DNA of 64,000 nt, taken from assembly GCF_042651565.1 (NCBI RefSeq), contig NZ_JBHSDF010000003.1; one strand, given 5' to 3'. How positions within the stretch are numbered: position 1 is the stretch's first letter; each line of letters starts with the position of its first letter. The notes under the pieces are model-generated. The model did no database searches, had not been told where the DNA came from, and saw only the letters and a list, made by a program, of their open reading frames with translations. Shown piece by piece: positions 33,276 to 41,773 of this stretch. The translations under genes and the position numbers were made by a program. Origin of the DNA: Salinispirillum marinum (GTDB taxonomy: Bacteria > Pseudomonadota > Gammaproteobacteria > Pseudomonadales > Natronospirillaceae).

Positions 33276-34082
33276 ATGATAACAACCATGACGACGACAC
33301 CCATGACCACGAAGCTCTACCCCAGCAAACCGCAAAAGGTCTATTACTTCGGCACCTGCCTGATGGACATGTTCTACCCGGAAGCGGGCATGGCCGGTAT
33401 TCAATTGCTGGAGCGTGAGGGCATAGAGGTGATATTCCCGCAGGGCCAAACCTGCTGTGGTCAACCGGCTTATACCTCGGGCTACCATGATCAGGCGCGC
33501 CAAGTGGCCGCTGCGCAGCTCGACCTATTCCAAGAGCCGTGGCCCATCGTGGTGCCGTCCGGTTCGTGCGGTAGTATGTTGCGTCATCATTACCCCACCT
33601 TGTTTGCGGGCACTGAGCAGGCGAAGCAGGCCGAAGCCATCGCCGAACGTACCTATGAACTGACCGAATTCTTGTTACACGTATGCCAGATTCAACTGCA
33701 TGACCATGGCGAGCCGCTCACCATTGCGGTACACACAGCCTGTTCAGCGCGGCGGGAAATGGGTATTGGCGAAGCTGCACCGGCACTGTTGAGCCAGTTG
33801 GCGAACGTCACCATCGTGGAGCCGGTGCAGGTGAAAGAATGCTGTGGCTTTGGCGGCACCTTTGCCGTGCGTAACCCGGAGATTTCCGGCGCTATGGTCA
33901 GCGACAAAGTCGAGCACATTCTGCACGCAGGCGCACAACAGGTGATGTCCACCGATTGTGGTTGTTTGATGAACATCGTCGGCCACGCCGAAAAAGTACA
34001 GAAGCCGCTAACCGGCGCGCATCTGGCTGAGTTTATTTGGCAGCGCACACAATCAGGCGAGTCGCAGGAGGCGCAGTCATGA
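33276..34082 (+). CDS. lldE: L-lactate utilisation Fe-S protein LldE/LutA
   Basis: 268 residues (or 264 or 259 from internal ATGs at 33288 and 33303; no start has a clear ribosome binding site). It contains two CCG-type cysteine motifs for a non-cubane iron-sulfur cluster: GQTCCGQPAY and VKECCGFGGTF. Late cysteines STDCGCLMN complete the pattern. Subunit of the membrane-associated, quinone-linked L-lactate dehydrogenase LldEFG that oxidises lactate to pyruvate. Its stop overlaps the lldF start (ATGA). Confidence 0.93.
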   Translation: MITTMTTTPMTTKLYPSKPQKVYYFGTCLMDMFYPEAGMAGIQLLEREGIEVIFPQGQTCCGQPAYTSGYHDQARQVAAAQLDLFQEPWPIVVPSGSCGSMLRHHYPTLFAGTEQAKQAEAIAERTYELTEFLLHVCQIQLHDHGEPLTIAVHTACSARREMGIGEAAPALLSQLANVTIVEPVQVKECCGFGGTFAVRNPEISGAMVSDKVEHILHAGAQQVMSTDCGCLMNIVGHAEKVQKPLTGAHLAEFIWQRTQSGESQEAQS

Positions 34083-35551
34083 GCACCGCAGCGGATTCAC
34101 TGAAAAAGGTTCAGCACTTCACGCCCGTAGGCGACTTCCACCAGCGCGCCCGCCATGCCATTGACGACCCGCAAATCCGCGCGAATTTCCGCAAGGCGAT
34201 GGACGGCCTGATGAGCAAACGCAGCGCGGCCTTTGCCGACTGGGAATTAGAGCAACTGCGGGACTTGGGTGAACACATTCGCCAGCGCGCACTGAGCCGC
34301 CTGCCCGATTTATTAGAACAGTTAGAAGCCAACTGCCAGCGTAACGGCATTCAGGTGCATTGGGCGGAAGACGGTGCCGAGGCCTGCCGCATCATCACTG
34401 ATATTTGCCTGGCCCAAGGCGCGCGCTCGGTGATCAAGGGTAAGTCCATGGTGTCGGAGGAAATGGAGCTGAACCACCATCTGGCGGAACACGGCATCGC
34501 AGCGCTGGAATCCGACCTTGGCGAATACATTGTGCAACTGGCCGACGAAACGCCCTCGCACATCATCATGCCCGCCATCCATAAAAATACCCATGAAATC
34601 TCGGAGCTGATGCACGAGAAAACCGGTACTGAACGCACGCATGATGTGGACTATTTGACCGCCGCCGCACGCCAGCAACTGCGTGAAAAATTCATGCAGG
34701 CCGACGTAGGAATTTCCGGCGTGAACTTCGCCGTGGCGGAAACCGGCACCCTGTGCTTGGTGGAGAACGAAGGCAATGGCCGCATGACCACTACCGTACC
34801 GCCGGTGCACATCGCGGTCACCGGCATTGAGAAAGTGGTCGAAAAACTGGAAGACGTTAGTGCCTTGCTGGCGCTGTTAACTCGCTCGGCCACCGGCCAG
34901 CACATCACCACCTATTTCAACATGATCACCGGCCCGCGTAAGCCCGACGAACGCGACGGTCCGCAAGCGGTGCATTTGGTATTGGTCGATAACGGCCGCT
35001 CGCGCATGTACCAAGACCCCGAACTGCGCCAAACCCTGCAATGCATTCGCTGCGGTGCGTGCATGAATCACTGCCCGGTGTATACGCGCGTCGGCGGCCA
35101 CGCTTACGGCACGACCTACCCCGGGCCGATTGGCAAGATCGTTATGCCGCACTTGCAAGGCTTAACCGCCACACAAGACTTGCCCAGCGCCTCGACCCTC
35201 TGCGGCGCTTGTGGTGAAGTCTGCCCGGTGAAAATTCCTATTCCACAACTGCTGGTGCGTTTACGACGCGAAGCGGTAGACGGCGACCGCCTGCACCCTG
35301 GTGTCGTTGCAGGGCATGGGGCCAAACGACGCAAGACAGAAGCGCTAATTTGGTCGGCTTGGGCATGGCTGCACGCTCGCCCCGCCCTGTATCGCCTCGC
35401 CATCGGGCTGGGTAATCGGTTCCGCGCCTTACAACCGCGCCGTATCGGTGCCTGGACACGTTACCGCACCGCGCCCAAGCTGGCGGCCAAGAATTTGCAC
35501 GCGCGGGTCGCCGCGCATCAGCAAGCAACAAAACAAGGTAGGCAACAATGA
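34079..35551 (+). CDS. lldF: L-lactate utilisation Fe-S protein LldF/LutB
   Basis: 490 residues from ATG 34079, preceded by AGGAGG. An N-terminal LUD domain (VIKGKSMVSEEMELNHHL..., AETGTLCLVENEGNGR) is followed by a 2[4Fe-4S] ferredoxin-like region (CIRCGACMNHCPVY and CGACGEVCPVKIP). This is the electron-transferring core of LldEFG. Both junctions in the operon are ATGA overlaps, which argues for fixed stoichiometry. Confidence 0.95.
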   Translation: MSTAADSLKKVQHFTPVGDFHQRARHAIDDPQIRANFRKAMDGLMSKRSAAFADWELEQLRDLGEHIRQRALSRLPDLLEQLEANCQRNGIQVHWAEDGAEACRIITDICLAQGARSVIKGKSMVSEEMELNHHLAEHGIAALESDLGEYIVQLADETPSHIIMPAIHKNTHEISELMHEKTGTERTHDVDYLTAAARQQLREKFMQADVGISGVNFAVAETGTLCLVENEGNGRMTTTVPPVHIAVTGIEKVVEKLEDVSALLALLTRSATGQHITTYFNMITGPRKPDERDGPQAVHLVLVDNGRSRMYQDPELRQTLQCIRCGACMNHCPVYTRVGGHAYGTTYPGPIGKIVMPHLQGLTATQDLPSASTLCGACGEVCPVKIPIPQLLVRLRREAVDGDRLHPGVVAGHGAKRRKTEALIWSAWAWLHARPALYRLAIGLGNRFRALQPRRIGAWTRYRTAPKLAAKNLHARVAAHQQATKQGRQQ

Positions 35552-36198
35552 ATGCTCGCACCGCTATTTTAGAACGCCTGCGCCAAGCCACACCGACACT
35601 GCCCGTTGAGCCCCCGGATTTCGCCGTACTCGAACGCCGCCAATGGAACGCCGATGAAAAGGTCGAGCTGTTTCAACGCATAATTGAATCCGTACATGGC
35701 GAAGTGCGCCGTACCACCAAAGCGAACTGGCTGGCGACTCTGCAAGATTGGCTCCGCGACGCTGGCATTGGCAGCCTACTCGCACCTGCGGGTACGCCAC
35801 TGGGCGACGAGTTGCGCGCCGACTGGTCGAGCGACGGTCCAAAACTGGTCAGCTACGACCAGCCCATCGAGACGTGGCAAACGGAGTTGTTCAATGCGGT
35901 CGATGCGTCCATTACCTCTACACTGGGCGGCATCGCGGAAACGGGCAGTTTGATTCTGTGGCCGACACCGCAAGAGCCTCGACTGATGAGTTTGGTGCCG
36001 CCCATTCACATCGCCGTGCTGGATGCCGAACAGTTGCATTCGACGTTCTTGGATGTTTTGCGCAGCCCACAATGGCAGGCCGGTTTGCCAACCAATGCCT
36101 TATTGATCTCCGGTCCATCTAAAACTGCCGACATCGAGCAAACCCTAGCCTACGGAGTGCATGGCCCAGCGCGGTTGCTGATCCTAATTCGAAGCTAA
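35548..36198 (+). CDS. lldG: L-lactate utilisation protein LldG/LutC
   Basis: 216-residue LUD-domain protein, third subunit of the lactate oxidation complex. The conserved region is ASITSTLGGIAETGSLIL with the following LVPPIHIAVLDAEQ and ALLISGPSKTADIEQTLAYGVHGP (outline). The last has the family's nucleotide- or cofactor-type SGPSxTADIE motif. An ATGA overlap links it to lldF. The operon apparently ends here, followed by the first REP-like hairpin. Confidence 0.93.
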   Translation: MNARTAILERLRQATPTLPVEPPDFAVLERRQWNADEKVELFQRIIESVHGEVRRTTKANWLATLQDWLRDAGIGSLLAPAGTPLGDELRADWSSDGPKLVSYDQPIETWQTELFNAVDASITSTLGGIAETGSLILWPTPQEPRLMSLVPPIHIAVLDAEQLHSTFLDVLRSPQWQAGLPTNALLISGPSKTADIEQTLAYGVHGPARLLILIRS

Positions 36199-36212
36199 TT
36201 GGCATGCTACCA

Positions 36213-36293
36213 GCATGAACTTTCGCGGTGTGCCTCCGGCGCTCCACGGCAGGCCGGGAGTCGCGCCTCGAGGCACAACCGCTACGTTCATGC
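36213..36293 (-). repeat. REP-like hairpin element, copy 1
   Basis: Minus-strand orientation. GTAG (36282-36285) is followed after 3 bases by arms of nested stems. The middle stem is GTGTGCCTC (36228-36236) with GAGGCACAA (36270-36278), one terminal mismatch. The inner stem is GGCGC (36238-36242) with GCGCC (36263-36267). The outermost stem is GCATGAAC (36213-36220) with GTTCATGC (36286-36293). Confidence 0.85.
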
Positions 36294-36390
36294 TCTACAA
36301 CACCAGTTGCTATGCGCACATATAACTTAAAATGATTAGTCCAGCTACTGCTCTCGGACAGCTCAGGCTAATGAGAAAAGCAGGACACAG

Positions 36391-36479
36391 TTCCGGGTTC
36401 AAGGGCGTAGGGTGTATGTCTCAAGCCACGACTTTCGGCCTGCCGTGGAGTGGCGGAGACATACCCCGAAAGCCCGGAA
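36391..36479 (+). repeat. REP-like hairpin element, copy 2
   Basis: GTAG at 36407-36410, then stems GTATGTCTC (36414-36422) / GAGACATAC (36456-36464) and GCCAC (36425-36429) / GTGGC (36450-36454). The outer stem is TTCCGGG (36391-36397) / CCCGGAA (36473-36479). The apical part (ACTTTCGGCCTGCCGTGGA) is identical to copy 3, while both stems differ by paired changes. Confidence 0.88.
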
Positions 36480-36535
36480 TAACCCGAAAACTCAATCCGC
36501 TACCGGATCTTTCAAGTTTTGAGGTAGAAATCGAT

Positions 36536-39391
36536 ATGAAACCGGCTTACCAACAGTTACTGAATGACTTGCGGCCACTGATTCCCGCTGACCGGCTAAT
36601 CAGCGATGAATTACGCACCTTGGCTTATGGTACAGATGCCAGCTTCTACCGCCTCATTCCACAACTCGTGGTCCGCGTAGAAAGCGACTCCGAAGTCATT
36701 TTGGTGTTGAACACCTGCCGCCGCCACGGCCTACCCGTCACGTTTCGGGCAGCGGGTACCTCGCTGTCCGGCCAAGCCGTCACCGATTCCGTGCTTATTC
36801 AACTCGGCAATGGCTGGAACGGTCATGCCCTGTTGGATGACGGCGCGGCGATCCGCTTGCAGCCTGGGGTGATCGGCGCACGTGCGAACGCGGTGCTGGC
36901 ACCATTCGGGCGCAAGATCGGCCCTGACCCGGCGTCCATTAACAGTTGCATGATCGGTGGTATCGCTGCTAACAATGCCTCCGGTATGTGCTGTGGAACG
37001 GCGCAAAACAGTTACCACACGGTACAGGACCTGTGCGTGATTTTTGCTGACGGCACCCGCCTCGACACCGCCGATCCACATTCCGTCAACGCCTTTCGAG
37101 CCAGCCATGCCGATCTCTTGCAGCGGCTTACCGAGTTAGGCGTACAGACCCGCGCCAACACCGAACTGGCGGAGCGGATTCGCCATAAATATCGGCTGAA
37201 AAACACCACCGGCTACAGCCTGAACGCTTTGGTTGACTTCACTGACCCCATCGACATTCTGAAACACCTGATGATCGGCTCTGAAGGCACCCTTGGCTTT
37301 ATCAGCCACATCACCTACCACACGGTGCCGGACCCGGCCCACAAAGCCGCCGCGATGGTGTACTTCGCCAACATTCAAACCGCGTGTGAAGCGACCATGG
37401 CGCTGAAACCTACGCCGGTCTCTGCCGTGGAATTACTCGACCGCGCGGCGTTGCGTTCTGTCGAAACCATGCCCGGCATGCCCGCTGAGCTGCGCGAACT
37501 GCCCGATGGTGCAACCGCGCTGCTGATCGACGTACGCGGCACCGACCCCGATGCACTGGCCGCCAACGTGCAACAGGTGCTCGCCGCCATGGCCCACATT
37601 CCAGTGCTGCAACCCGCTGAATTCACCCGCGAGCGCAAAACTTACGACCTGTATTGGAAGGTACGCAAAGGCACGTTTCCAGCCGTCGGTGCCGAGCGGG
37701 TGATTGGCACCACAGTAATCATCGAAGACGTGGCCTTCCCGATTGAACGCTTGGCCGATGGCGTGCTGGCGCTGCAAGCCTTGTTGCAAAAATACCATTA
37801 CGACGAAGCCATTCTTTTTGGCCACGCGCTCGAAGGCAATCTGCATTTTGTGTTCACCCAAGGCTTCGACGACCCCGCCGAAGTGCAACGCTACGAAGCC
37901 TTTATGGGCGATGTGGCGCAACTGGTGGCGGTGGAATACGGTGGTTCGTTGAAGGCCGAGCACGGCACCGGGCGTAATATGGCCCCCTTCGTGGAACTCG
38001 AATGGGGATCGGAAGCGTACGGCCTGATGAAGGCGATTAAGCACGCCTTCGACCCACTGAATTTGCTGAACCCCGACGTGATTCTGTCCGACAACCCCAA
38101 GCTGCACGTCGAAAATCTGAAGCCGTTGCCGCCCGCGCACGACTTGGTGGACAAGTGTATTGAATGTGGCTTTTGCGAATCCGTTTGCCCGTCGCGTCGA
38201 CTTACCCTTACGCCGCGCCAACGCATTGTCCTGTGGCGTGAAATCCAGCGCTTAGCCAGCACCGGCAGCCAACCGGAACGCTTGCGCACGCTGCGCAAAG
38301 AGTTTGCGTACGCAGGACTCGACACCTGCGCGGGCGACGGCTTATGTGCTACGCAGTGTCCGGTCGGCATCAACACCGGCGAGTTAGTACGCCACTTGCG
38401 CGCCGAGCATCAAGGCGGCATGCCGAAAGCCATGAGCAAGCAGCTTGCCTTGCACTTCGCCGGTACAACGCGAGCCGTACGAGTCAGCCTGCGTACCGCA
38501 CATTTCGTCCAATCGGCCTTGGGCACACCCGCGATGCAGGCGCTCACTCGTGTCGCCAAACCACTCAGTGGCGGCATGGTCGCGCATTGGTCACCCAACA
38601 TGCCGCGTGCCGTCGGCAGTGCCACGCATGAACGGATTACGCGCCACAGCACGGCAAACATATCCACTGCCGATGCCGACAGCGTGGTGTACCTGCCCGC
38701 CTGTGTTACCCGCAGTTTGGGCGCTTCACTCAGCGCCGCCGACGTGCGCAGTGTGCCGGATGTTATGCTCGACCTGCTGCACAAAGCCGGTTTTAGCGTC
38801 ATTATTCCAAGCGGCATAGACGGGCTGTGTTGTGGCATGCCGTTCAACTCCAAAGGCCTGTTTGACGCTGCCACACAAAAACGTAACGAGCTGCTGGAGG
38901 CTCTGAACACCGCCAGCGACCACGGACGTTACCCTATTGTGTGTGACACCAGCCCTTGCACCCAGTTTTTGCGTGAAACCGCCCAAGGCTGCGCGTTGAA
39001 CATTCTAGAGCCGGTCAGCTTTGTGCGCCAACACGTGCTGCCGCGCTTAAACATCACCCAAAAGAGTGAGCGGATTGCCCTGCACATCACCTGCTCTGCC
39101 ACCCGCATGGGGCTCGCTGATGACATGCTCGCCCTCGCCCAAGCCTGCGCCGACGACGTCATCATACCCGCCTCTATTACCTGCTGCGGTTTCGCGGGCG
39201 ACAAAGGCTTCAGTACACCCGAGCTTAATGCCTCAGCATTGCAGGACTTGAAAGCGGAAGTGAAAGGCTGCACACGCGGGTTTTCTAATAGCAGGACGTG
39301 CGAAATTGGCCTGAGTGAGCACTCGGGACTGGACTATCAATCAATCTTGTATTTGGTGGATGAGGTGACAGCGAGTAGAGAGGGCGTTTAA
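36536..39391 (+). CDS. FAD/Fe-S D-lactate dehydrogenase (Dld-II type)
   Basis: 951 residues from ATG 36536, which has GAGG upstream. The N-terminal PCMH FAD-binding domain spans about 40-270 (FRAAGTSLSGQAVTDSVLI; GGIAANNASGMCCG). The FAD-oxidase C-terminal domain runs to about 520. A ferredoxin-type region follows (CIECGFCESVCPSR, then CAGDGLCATQCPVGIN). The C-terminal CCG domains are at LCCGMPFNSKG and TCCGFAGDKGF. The layout matches quinone-linked D-lactate dehydrogenases of pseudomonads found beside lld genes. A D-2-hydroxyacid substrate such as 2-hydroxyglutarate cannot be excluded. It is separated from lldEFG by the REP pair, so it may have its own promoter. Confidence 0.9.
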   Translation: MKPAYQQLLNDLRPLIPADRLISDELRTLAYGTDASFYRLIPQLVVRVESDSEVILVLNTCRRHGLPVTFRAAGTSLSGQAVTDSVLIQLGNGWNGHALLDDGAAIRLQPGVIGARANAVLAPFGRKIGPDPASINSCMIGGIAANNASGMCCGTAQNSYHTVQDLCVIFADGTRLDTADPHSVNAFRASHADLLQRLTELGVQTRANTELAERIRHKYRLKNTTGYSLNALVDFTDPIDILKHLMIGSEGTLGFISHITYHTVPDPAHKAAAMVYFANIQTACEATMALKPTPVSAVELLDRAALRSVETMPGMPAELRELPDGATALLIDVRGTDPDALAANVQQVLAAMAHIPVLQPAEFTRERKTYDLYWKVRKGTFPAVGAERVIGTTVIIEDVAFPIERLADGVLALQALLQKYHYDEAILFGHALEGNLHFVFTQGFDDPAEVQRYEAFMGDVAQLVAVEYGGSLKAEHGTGRNMAPFVELEWGSEAYGLMKAIKHAFDPLNLLNPDVILSDNPKLHVENLKPLPPAHDLVDKCIECGFCESVCPSRRLTLTPRQRIVLWREIQRLASTGSQPERLRTLRKEFAYAGLDTCAGDGLCATQCPVGINTGELVRHLRAEHQGGMPKAMSKQLALHFAGTTRAVRVSLRTAHFVQSALGTPAMQALTRVAKPLSGGMVAHWSPNMPRAVGSATHERITRHSTANISTADADSVVYLPACVTRSLGASLSAADVRSVPDVMLDLLHKAGFSVIIPSGIDGLCCGMPFNSKGLFDAATQKRNELLEALNTASDHGRYPIVCDTSPCTQFLRETAQGCALNILEPVSFVRQHVLPRLNITQKSERIALHITCSATRMGLADDMLALAQACADDVIIPASITCCGFAGDKGFSTPELNASALQDLKAEVKGCTRGFSNSRTCEIGLSEHSGLDYQSILYLVDEVTASREGV

Positions 39392-39488
39392 ATCAAACAA
39401 TGATCATTATGACCTGAGCTGACTGATCACAAGAGGATGTCCACTGGAGCAGTTCGCAGTAAGTTTACTCGTTGTGGAATGATGATCA

Positions 39489-39567
39489 ACAGGGCGTAGG
39501 GCGTGTGCCTCAAGGCGCGACTTTCGGCCTGCCGTGGAGCGCCGGAGGCACACCCCGAAAGCCCTGT
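39489..39567 (+). repeat. REP-like hairpin element, copy 3
   Basis: GTAG at 39496-39499, then stems GTGTGCCTC (39503-39511) / GAGGCACAC (39545-39553) and GGCGC (39514-39518) / GCGCC (39539-39543). The outer stem is ACAGGGC (39489-39495) / GCCCTGT (39561-39567). All arms pair perfectly. Confidence 0.9.
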
Positions 39568-39574
39568 AGATGAC

Positions 39575-39868
39575 GCTTCCAGGGTGCACTTCCGTGTGCA
39601 CCCGTAAATCGCTTCCGAAGCATGCTTCGCATGGCCCGTTGGGCCAGCGCGGGAAAGAGTCTTGCATGGCATCCCTGCGGGGGCTTCCAGGGTGCACTTC
39701 CGTGTGCACCCGTAAATCGCTTGCGAAGCATGCTTCGCATGGCCCTTTGGGCCAGCGCGGGAAAGAGTCTTGCATGGCATCCCTGCGGGGGCTTCCAGGG
39801 CGCACTTCCGTGTGCACCCGTAAATCGCTTGCGAAGCATGCTTCGCATGGCCCCTTGGGCCACCGCGA
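39575..39868. repeat. 108-bp tandem repeat, about 2.7 units, hairpin-rich
   Basis: Units begin at 39575, 39683 and 39791, the last partial. Each contains a hairpin GGGTGCAC/GTGCACCC with loop TTCCGT, the 14-bp palindrome CGAAGCATGCTTCG, and TGGCCC/GGGCCA. Units differ at a few bases, mostly in loops (for example CCCGTTGGG, CCCTTTGGG, CCCCTTGGG). Period and hairpins are clear. The copies could act as the rho-side 3' end or as a DNA-binding array. Confidence 0.9.
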
Positions 39869-39869
39869 T

Positions 39870-41126
39870 TTACCCCTTCATTGAGTCGAAGAACTCGTTG
39901 TTGGTTTTTGAGCCTTTCAGCTTATCCAACAAGAACTCAACCGCTTGGTTGTCGTCCATTTCCGACAACAACTTGCGCAATATCCACAAACGCTGCAAAT
40001 CAGCCGGTTTAACCAAGCGCTCTTCACGGCGTGTGCCGCTGCGCCGAATATTGATCGCCGGGAAGGTACGTTTTTCAGCAATCTTACGATCCAAATGCAC
40101 TTCCATGTTGCCCGTGCCTTTGAATTCTTCGTAAATCACTTCGTCCATTTTAGAGCCGGTATCCACCAAGGCCGTGGCAATAATGGTCAGCGAGCCACCT
40201 TCTTCAAGATTACGAGCAGCACCGAAGAAACGCTTAGGGCGTTCCAATGCATGTGCATCCACACCACCGGTTAATACCTTGCCGGATGAAGGCACGACGG
40301 TGTTATAAGCACGCGCTAAACGGGTAATGGAGTCCAGCAGGATCACCACATCACGCTTGTGTTCGGTCAAGCGTTTGGCTTTTTCGATGACCATTTCAGC
40401 CACCTGAACGTGCCGCGATGGCGGTTCATCGAACGTAGAGGCAACCACTTCACCGCGCACCGAGCGCTGCATTTCGGTCACTTCTTCTGGACGTTCGTCG
40501 ATCAGTAAAACAATCAAATCGACTTCTGGAGAATTCTTAACAATGGCCTGTGCGATGTGCTGCAGCATTAAGGTCTTACCGGCTTTCGGCGGCGCGACGA
40601 TCAAACCGCGTTGGCCTTTACCGATAGGCGATACCAGATCCAATATACGGCCGGTCAAATCTTCTGTTGAGCCGTTACCGGCTTCTAACGTGAGGCGCTC
40701 ATCGGGGAATAAAGGCGTGAGGTTTTCAAAGAGAATTTTGTTGCGTGAGGTTTCGTTATCTTCACCGTTGATGGTGTCTATTTTTAATAACGCAAAATAA
40801 CGCTCACCTTCTTTCGGCGGGCGTATTTTTCCAGCGATGGTGTCGCCGGTACGCAAGTTAAAGCGCCGAATTTGGCTAGGCGAGACATATATGTCGTCTG
40901 GCCCAGCTAAATAAGAACTGGTGGCTGAGCGCAAGAAGCCAAAGCCATCTTGCAGGATCTCTAAAACCCCTTCACCGTAGATATCTTCGCCGCTTTTCGC
41001 ATGCCGCTTTAGAATGGTAAAAATCAGGTCTTGCTTGCGCGTGCGCGTTACATTTTCAAGACCCATGCCTTGGGCGATTTCTAGTAACTCGGGAACCGGT
41101 TTGGTTTTAAGATCACTCAGATTCAT
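39870..41126 (-). CDS. rho: Transcription termination factor Rho
   Basis: 418-residue hexameric RNA helicase that ends transcription at rho-dependent sites. The N-terminal helix bundle and cold-shock-type RNA-binding domain include DGFGFLRSATSSYLAGPDDIYVSPSQIRRFNLRTGD (outline, residues 61-95). The Walker A is APPKAGKT (178-185), Walker B LIVLLIDERPEE, and the Q- and R-loops follow. Length and sequence are normal. It is preceded by a 223-bp leader after trxA, a usual place for Rho autoregulation. Its stop abuts the 108-bp tandem repeat. Confidence 0.98.
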   Translation of the reverse strand: MNLSDLKTKPVPELLEIAQGMGLENVTRTRKQDLIFTILKRHAKSGEDIYGEGVLEILQDGFGFLRSATSSYLAGPDDIYVSPSQIRRFNLRTGDTIAGKIRPPKEGERYFALLKIDTINGEDNETSRNKILFENLTPLFPDERLTLEAGNGSTEDLTGRILDLVSPIGKGQRGLIVAPPKAGKTLMLQHIAQAIVKNSPEVDLIVLLIDERPEEVTEMQRSVRGEVVASTFDEPPSRHVQVAEMVIEKAKRLTEHKRDVVILLDSITRLARAYNTVVPSSGKVLTGGVDAHALERPKRFFGAARNLEEGGSLTIIATALVDTGSKMDEVIYEEFKGTGNMEVHLDRKIAEKRTFPAINIRRSGTRREERLVKPADLQRLWILRKLLSEMDDNQAVEFLLDKLKGSKTNNEFFDSMKG

Positions 41127-41349
41127 AGGAAAGACGTTTGTATGTTGATAAAAAAGATTATGAAGTAAGGAAGTTGTTCTCAGATGGGAGACGCAGGATC
41201 GGCGGGATCCTCGGACAACTATAGAGACAAAGCATAAAGCTGTCTATAGCGAAATTTTAAAAACCTTAGAAACAACGTTGGTAGTATAAAACGTGCACCG
41301 CCGCAAACTCGAAGGGTTCACGACGGTGATGATCACAGGCGCAATATCT

Positions 41350-41676
41350 TTACAGACTGCTATCAATAAACTCGATCAATTGTGACTTCGACAAGGCACC
41401 GACTTTGGTCGCCGCGACATTGCCATTTTTGAAGATCATCAATGTTGGAATACCACGAATGCCATATTTTGGTGGTGTGGCTTGGTTTTCATCGATGTTC
41501 AATTTCGCCACGATCAATTTATCGGCGTATTCTTCGGCCACCTCTTCCAGTACGGGGGCAATCATTTTGCAAGGACCGCACCATTCCGCCCAATAATCGA
41601 CCAATACTGGCTTGTCAGACTCCAGCACAGCACTGCCAAATGAGTCGTCCGATACGTTTACGATTTGGTCACTCAT
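41350..41676 (-). CDS. trxA: Thioredoxin 1
   Basis: 108-residue cytoplasmic thiol-disulfide reductant. The active site WCGPC (residues 32-36) lies in VDYWAEWCGPCKMIAP. The cis-proline loop IRGIPTLMIFKNG is intact. The normal family length and position upstream of rho match the conserved trxA-rho order in Gammaproteobacteria. Confidence 0.98.
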   Translation of the reverse strand: MSDQIVNVSDDSFGSAVLESDKPVLVDYWAEWCGPCKMIAPVLEEVAEEYADKLIVAKLNIDENQATPPKYGIRGIPTLMIFKNGNVAATKVGALSKSQLIEFIDSSL

Positions 41677-41773
41677 AAATTTGTTCCAGTCAGAGATTGT
41701 GTGAACCCGGCAACGATAAGACTTTTGCCGGTCGATTTCAAAACATTCGTCGCCTTTGAGGCGCTAAATTCAA

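Larger units (their letters stand above)
36199..36535. other. Intergenic region with an inverted pair of REP-like hairpins
   Basis: 337 bp between lldG and the D-lactate dehydrogenase gene. It is occupied by two facing REP-like elements (36213-36293 and 36391-36479), about 100 bp of plain sequence between them, and the GAGG ribosome binding site of the next gene. An open frame upstream of 36536 reads through the second hairpin and is not coding. Confidence 0.8.
39392..39869. other. Non-coding repeat-rich region between dld and rho
   Basis: 478 bp with one REP-like hairpin (39489-39567) and 2.7 units of a 108-bp hairpin-rich tandem repeat (39575-39868) that runs up to the rho stop codon. Open frames in all directions here translate the repeat and show no protein-like constraint. 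Confidence 0.85.

Noticed and set aside
36332..36535. 68-codon N-terminal extension of the D-lactate dehydrogenase
   Set aside because: It reads through REP-like copy 2. The ATG at 36536 has a ribosome binding site and starts at the family's usual N-terminus.
37433..38221. 262-codon minus-strand frame inside the D-lactate dehydrogenase gene
   Set aside because: Shadow of a GC-rich conserved gene; composition rich in Arg/Gly/His and no start context.
39575..39868. CRISPR array
   Set aside because: The 108-bp units are contiguous with no unique spacers, and no cas gene is near.
39407..40134. Several 100-170 codon frames on both strands over the 108-bp repeats
   Set aside because: The protein repeats mirror the DNA repeats in every frame, which is a product of periodic DNA and not of coding constraint.
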